From positions 12,947,017 to 13,011,016 of the forward strand of contig OX030957.1 of the NCBI GenBank assembly GCA_943735955.1: a stretch of 64,000 nt of DNA. Reading direction: 5' to 3'. The notes beneath the pieces were generated by a model. That model did not search any database, was not told where the DNA came from, and saw nothing but the letters and a program-made list of their open reading frames with translations. Of this stretch, positions 61,774 to 64,000 are shown piece after piece. The translations under genes and the position numbers were made by a program. Positions within the stretch are counted from its first letter, which is position 1, and each line of letters begins with the position of its first letter. This stretch comes from Piscicola geometra. Taxonomy: Eukaryota > Annelida > Clitellata > Hirudinida > Piscicolidae.

Positions 61774-61973
61774 CGAACGGGTAGCTGAGTCGGCAACGAC
61801 TCTCGGCTTGACCAATAGTGAAAGGTCTTAGGTTCAAGTGCAACCAATGCCCTAGTAATCCAAAGGCGCAAATGAAAATATGCCGCCTAAGTGGCCTAGA
61901 AACTCATTCGGGTTATACGCCAATATAATAATGCTCGTCAATATTATTATTATTATTATTATTTATATGAAAT
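61774..61973 (+). repeat. SINE copy, best preserved in the window
   Basis: Head: GGGTAGCTGAGTCGGC fits an RNA polymerase III A box, and GGTTCAAGTGC fits a B box about 50 bases later. Body: TTGACCAATAG, CAACCAATGCCCTAGT, CGCAAATGAAAATATGCCGC, CTAAGTGGCC. 3' module: CTCATTCGGGTTATACGCC. Tail: (ATT)n. The other copies here match the same modules, so I treat this as the family reference. Confidence 0.85.
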
Positions 61974-62764
61974 ATTTTATGTGTACTTTTTTTTCGCGTT
62001 AACTTCCTATTTGATAAAATCTGGGAAAGTCTTGGTTCTCAGTTCTATGAACGTGCTATGGAGGCTATAGATATTGAATGCTTGAGCTAAAATCTTTTGG
62101 GAAAAAATCATTGATACTTTTGAAATGAATGTATCTTAAGTTATTTAAGACTTTGTTCCTCTAAAAAAGACATTGAACTTTGGCAGAAGGGGAGCTGATC
62201 GCATGGTGTGTGAAAGACACTATAAGGATGTTCGAGTGGCCCAGTGGCTGGATTGGTTTCATCTGCTTCTGCCAGGGAGACCTCTGCAATTCGGCGCCAT
62301 TCATCCATTCTTGTGAGTGTGCCACGTGGTATTCTACATTTTCATAATTTGATGCAGGGTATTATCCTTAAAAGAGAGGATTATACTCCAGAAGATTGCT
62401 TTTTAAATCATGATACATATCCTAATAAGATTTACGAGACTTTTTATTTTAACAGATCATTTAACTACTCTTCCAATAATTCAACTTTGGATACTTTGGA
62501 TCTTTTAAACGATTGAAAATTAAAATAAACTTGCTACACTTTCACTATTTTCGATCTACTTGAATGAAATGTAAGTTTCAAAATCTTGCTGGTTTTATTT
62601 TAAATAAATGAATATCAAAATTTTAAAGATTTTTTCTGATTTGCCGTTGAACGGAAGCCTGACCTTACGCTTCAATTATTCAGATTCCATGGATAAATGC
62701 ATTTATGCCAAACTATAAAGAAGTTCTTTTGTAGCTAAACCATAGATATCTTAAAAACAACAAG
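61974..62764. other. Intergenic stretch, possible second SINE-like head
   Basis: GAGTGGCCCAGTGGCTGGA at about 62,231-62,250 resembles a tRNA A box, but no clean B box follows. A 90-codon plus frame (62,244-62,516) lacks a recognisable motif. Confidence 0.3.
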
Positions 62765-62772
62765 TTAGATAC

Positions 62773-63134
62773 CAAAGGCGGCGATCTGCTGCAAATCTTG
62801 GGGGGGGTCCTAACCAGCATGGACGATCCTGAGGGGCTCCTGGACTCCGGACTTCCACTCCCCCCACTTAAAAAACATTTGACCTTCTTTTTGATACGAA
62901 TCTTCAAATAAGCAAAAAATAGTTTAGTTTTAGACATCTATAACTATAACTATACATACTCACAATGTATTACTATGTAAACATTCTGTTTTATGCCGTG
63001 TTTGACGATTTTGCTCGTATCAAAACAAGAGTTTAAAAATGTTTTTATTGAAAAAGTGAGAGGGTCCACATTAAGGCCCACCCCCTCAATACCAAAAACC
63101 GGACCCCACGACCCCCCCCAGGATCGCGCCCATG
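62773..63134 (+). mobile_element. hAT-type MITE, copy 3
   Basis: 362 bp, starting CAAAGGCGGCGATC and ending GATCGCGCCCATG. The flanking duplication matches in 7 of 8 bases (TTAGATAC at 62765-62772, TAAGATAC at 63135-63142). Same orientation as and highly similar to the copy at 45,696. Confidence 0.88.
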
Positions 63135-63142
63135 TAAGATAC

Positions 63143-63551
63143 TATATCAATAAGCTAGACAGTCTAGTAGACTTATTGAATTAACTATATTGTATCCTAC
63201 CAGGATTCCTACCTATCATTTGAGTCAAATTAAAGAAAAAAAATGTATTAATAAATTAATTAAATATTACAAAGGTTTTTTAACGGAATATCGTTCATTT
63301 CTATAAACCTTTTTATATTCGAAGAAATTAGTATTTATGATCTTTCTTGTTAATATTATCATTTTTTGAATTGCTATTTGGGTTTTTTACGAAAATTATA
63401 TTTCTTTCAAATAGTCAATTTTTAATATTTAAAAAACTATTAATTATTAAACTATTAAAATTAATATTAAATTGAGGTGCTTTGATGACATGTAAACTTT
63501 ATAAAGGGCTTACTTTTCTCCATTCCTGAACCTTAAGAATCTTGTGTAAAG
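63143..63551. other. AT-rich flank of the Thr-rich gene
   Basis: No gene visible. A pyrimidine-rich acceptor-like site (TTTTCTCCATTCCTGAACCTTAAG, ending near 63,536) precedes the ATG at 63552. Confidence 0.4.
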
Positions 63552-64000
63552 ATGGATGAAGAACTTCATAATGATGCATCAGCCATTAATGCCTGTAATA
63601 CGACTAAGAGTACTCTCACTTATATTGACAATGGCAGGGTTTGCAAGAGCAGTATTAGTAGCGATTTAACAACCAGCCTTTCAGAAATTTCCACTGGCAT
63701 GCATGATAGACCAGAAGAGGCCACTCTGGAAGATACTGCAACCACACTTTCCACCACCGCAACCACACTTCCCACTACTACAACCACACTTCCCACTACT
63801 ACCACCACACTTTCCACCACTACAACCACACTTTCCACCACTCCTGCAACCACACTTTCCACCACTCCGGCAACCACACTTCCCACTACTACAACCACAC
63901 TTCCCACTACTACAACCACACTTTCCACCACTCCTGCAACCACACTTCCCACCACTACAACCACACATCCCACTCCTGCAACCACACTTCCCACCACTTC
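63552..64000 (+). CDS. Thr-rich mucin-like protein, 5' part, runs off the window
   Basis: Open from ATG 63552 to the window end (149 codons, no stop). The first 57 residues are mixed and slightly acidic (starts MDEELHNDASAINACNTTKS, two Cys). Then come imperfect 7- or 8-residue repeats, TTLSTTT, TTLPTTT and TTLSTTPA, coded by 21- and 24-bp DNA units. Such Thr/Pro/Ser repeats are typical of O-glycosylated mucin domains of secreted or surface proteins. No signal peptide is visible at this ATG, so it may instead lie in an internal exon behind the acceptor-like site near 63,536. Gly/Cys- and Val-rich frames on the other strand are shadows. Confidence 0.6.
   Translation, partial: MDEELHNDASAINACNTTKSTLTYIDNGRVCKSSISSDLTTSLSEISTGMHDRPEEATLEDTATTLSTTATTLPTTTTTLPTTTTTLSTTTTTLSTTPATTLSTTPATTLPTTTTTLPTTTTTLSTTPATTLPTTTTTHPTPATTLPTT

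Noticed and set aside
63620..63997. Minus-strand Val/Gly-rich and Gly/Cys-rich frames
   Set aside because: They are antisense translations of the Thr-repeat DNA. The plus strand is open with a normal N-terminal part.

Overview
This window looks like nuclear DNA of an animal, most likely an ecdysozoan such as an arthropod. It is AT-rich (by eye about 70 % A+T), with small GC-richer exons behind GT-AG introns, AATAAA signals, tRNA-derived SINEs, LINE relics, several hAT families and a Ty3/gypsy element. The fuseless-type genes point to an invertebrate. The phylum is an inference; no rRNA, tRNA or mitochondrial marker is present. I found no prokaryotic operon, CRISPR array or phage.

Left part (about 1.7-27 kb): the minus strand carries a multi-exon immunoglobulin-superfamily (IgSF) gene: signal-peptide exon at 17.99 kb, split Ig1, a complete Ig2 exon at 7.5-7.06 kb, split Ig3, and a terminal exon at 4.53-4.36 kb with no membrane segment. 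An exon at 14.585-14.394 kb codes for the end of an Ig domain, a transmembrane helix and a stop, and looks like an alternative membrane-anchored end. Most of the rest is AT-rich intron with a (TA)n array, SINE copies and a piggyBac-like MITE. Upstream lie a near-perfect 20-bp minisatellite (27.28-27.70 kb) and mobile-element relics.

Middle (29-38 kb): a transposon graveyard. It holds an internally deleted hAT relic (29.5-30.1 kb), a 345-bp hAT-type MITE (33.62-33.96 kb) and a full-length but decayed hAT element (34,450-37,998, 8-bp target duplication CTCTAAGA). A second hAT-like element (35,461-36,762, 8-bp duplication CCATCCAC) sits inside the latter.

Right-middle (39.5-52.8 kb): three minus-strand genes. 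Two are tandem fuseless-like multi-pass membrane genes (B at 41.16-39.53 kb, A at 46.79-43.16 kb). They are diverged except for a 142-bp exon-1 tract with two mismatches, suggesting gene conversion. Upstream of A is a seven-exon DAXX homologue (52.75-47.50 kb, 1351 aa predicted) with a clear histone-binding domain and a very large acidic, low-complexity last exon.

Right part (53-64 kb): a dead Ty3/gypsy element with short LTRs (53.13-57.62 kb), abutted by a LINE reverse-transcriptase fragment; a three-exon secreted C-type lectin with EPN and WND motifs (59.29-59.98 kb); a small possible secreted peptide; a 32-bp minisatellite; a SINE; another MITE copy; and the start of a Thr-rich, mucin-like coding region running off the end. 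Fuseless proteins act at synapses and IgSF proteins often in cell adhesion, DAXX is a nuclear H3.3 chaperone, and the lectin is probably secreted. The genes look like ordinary unlinked neighbours, not one pathway.
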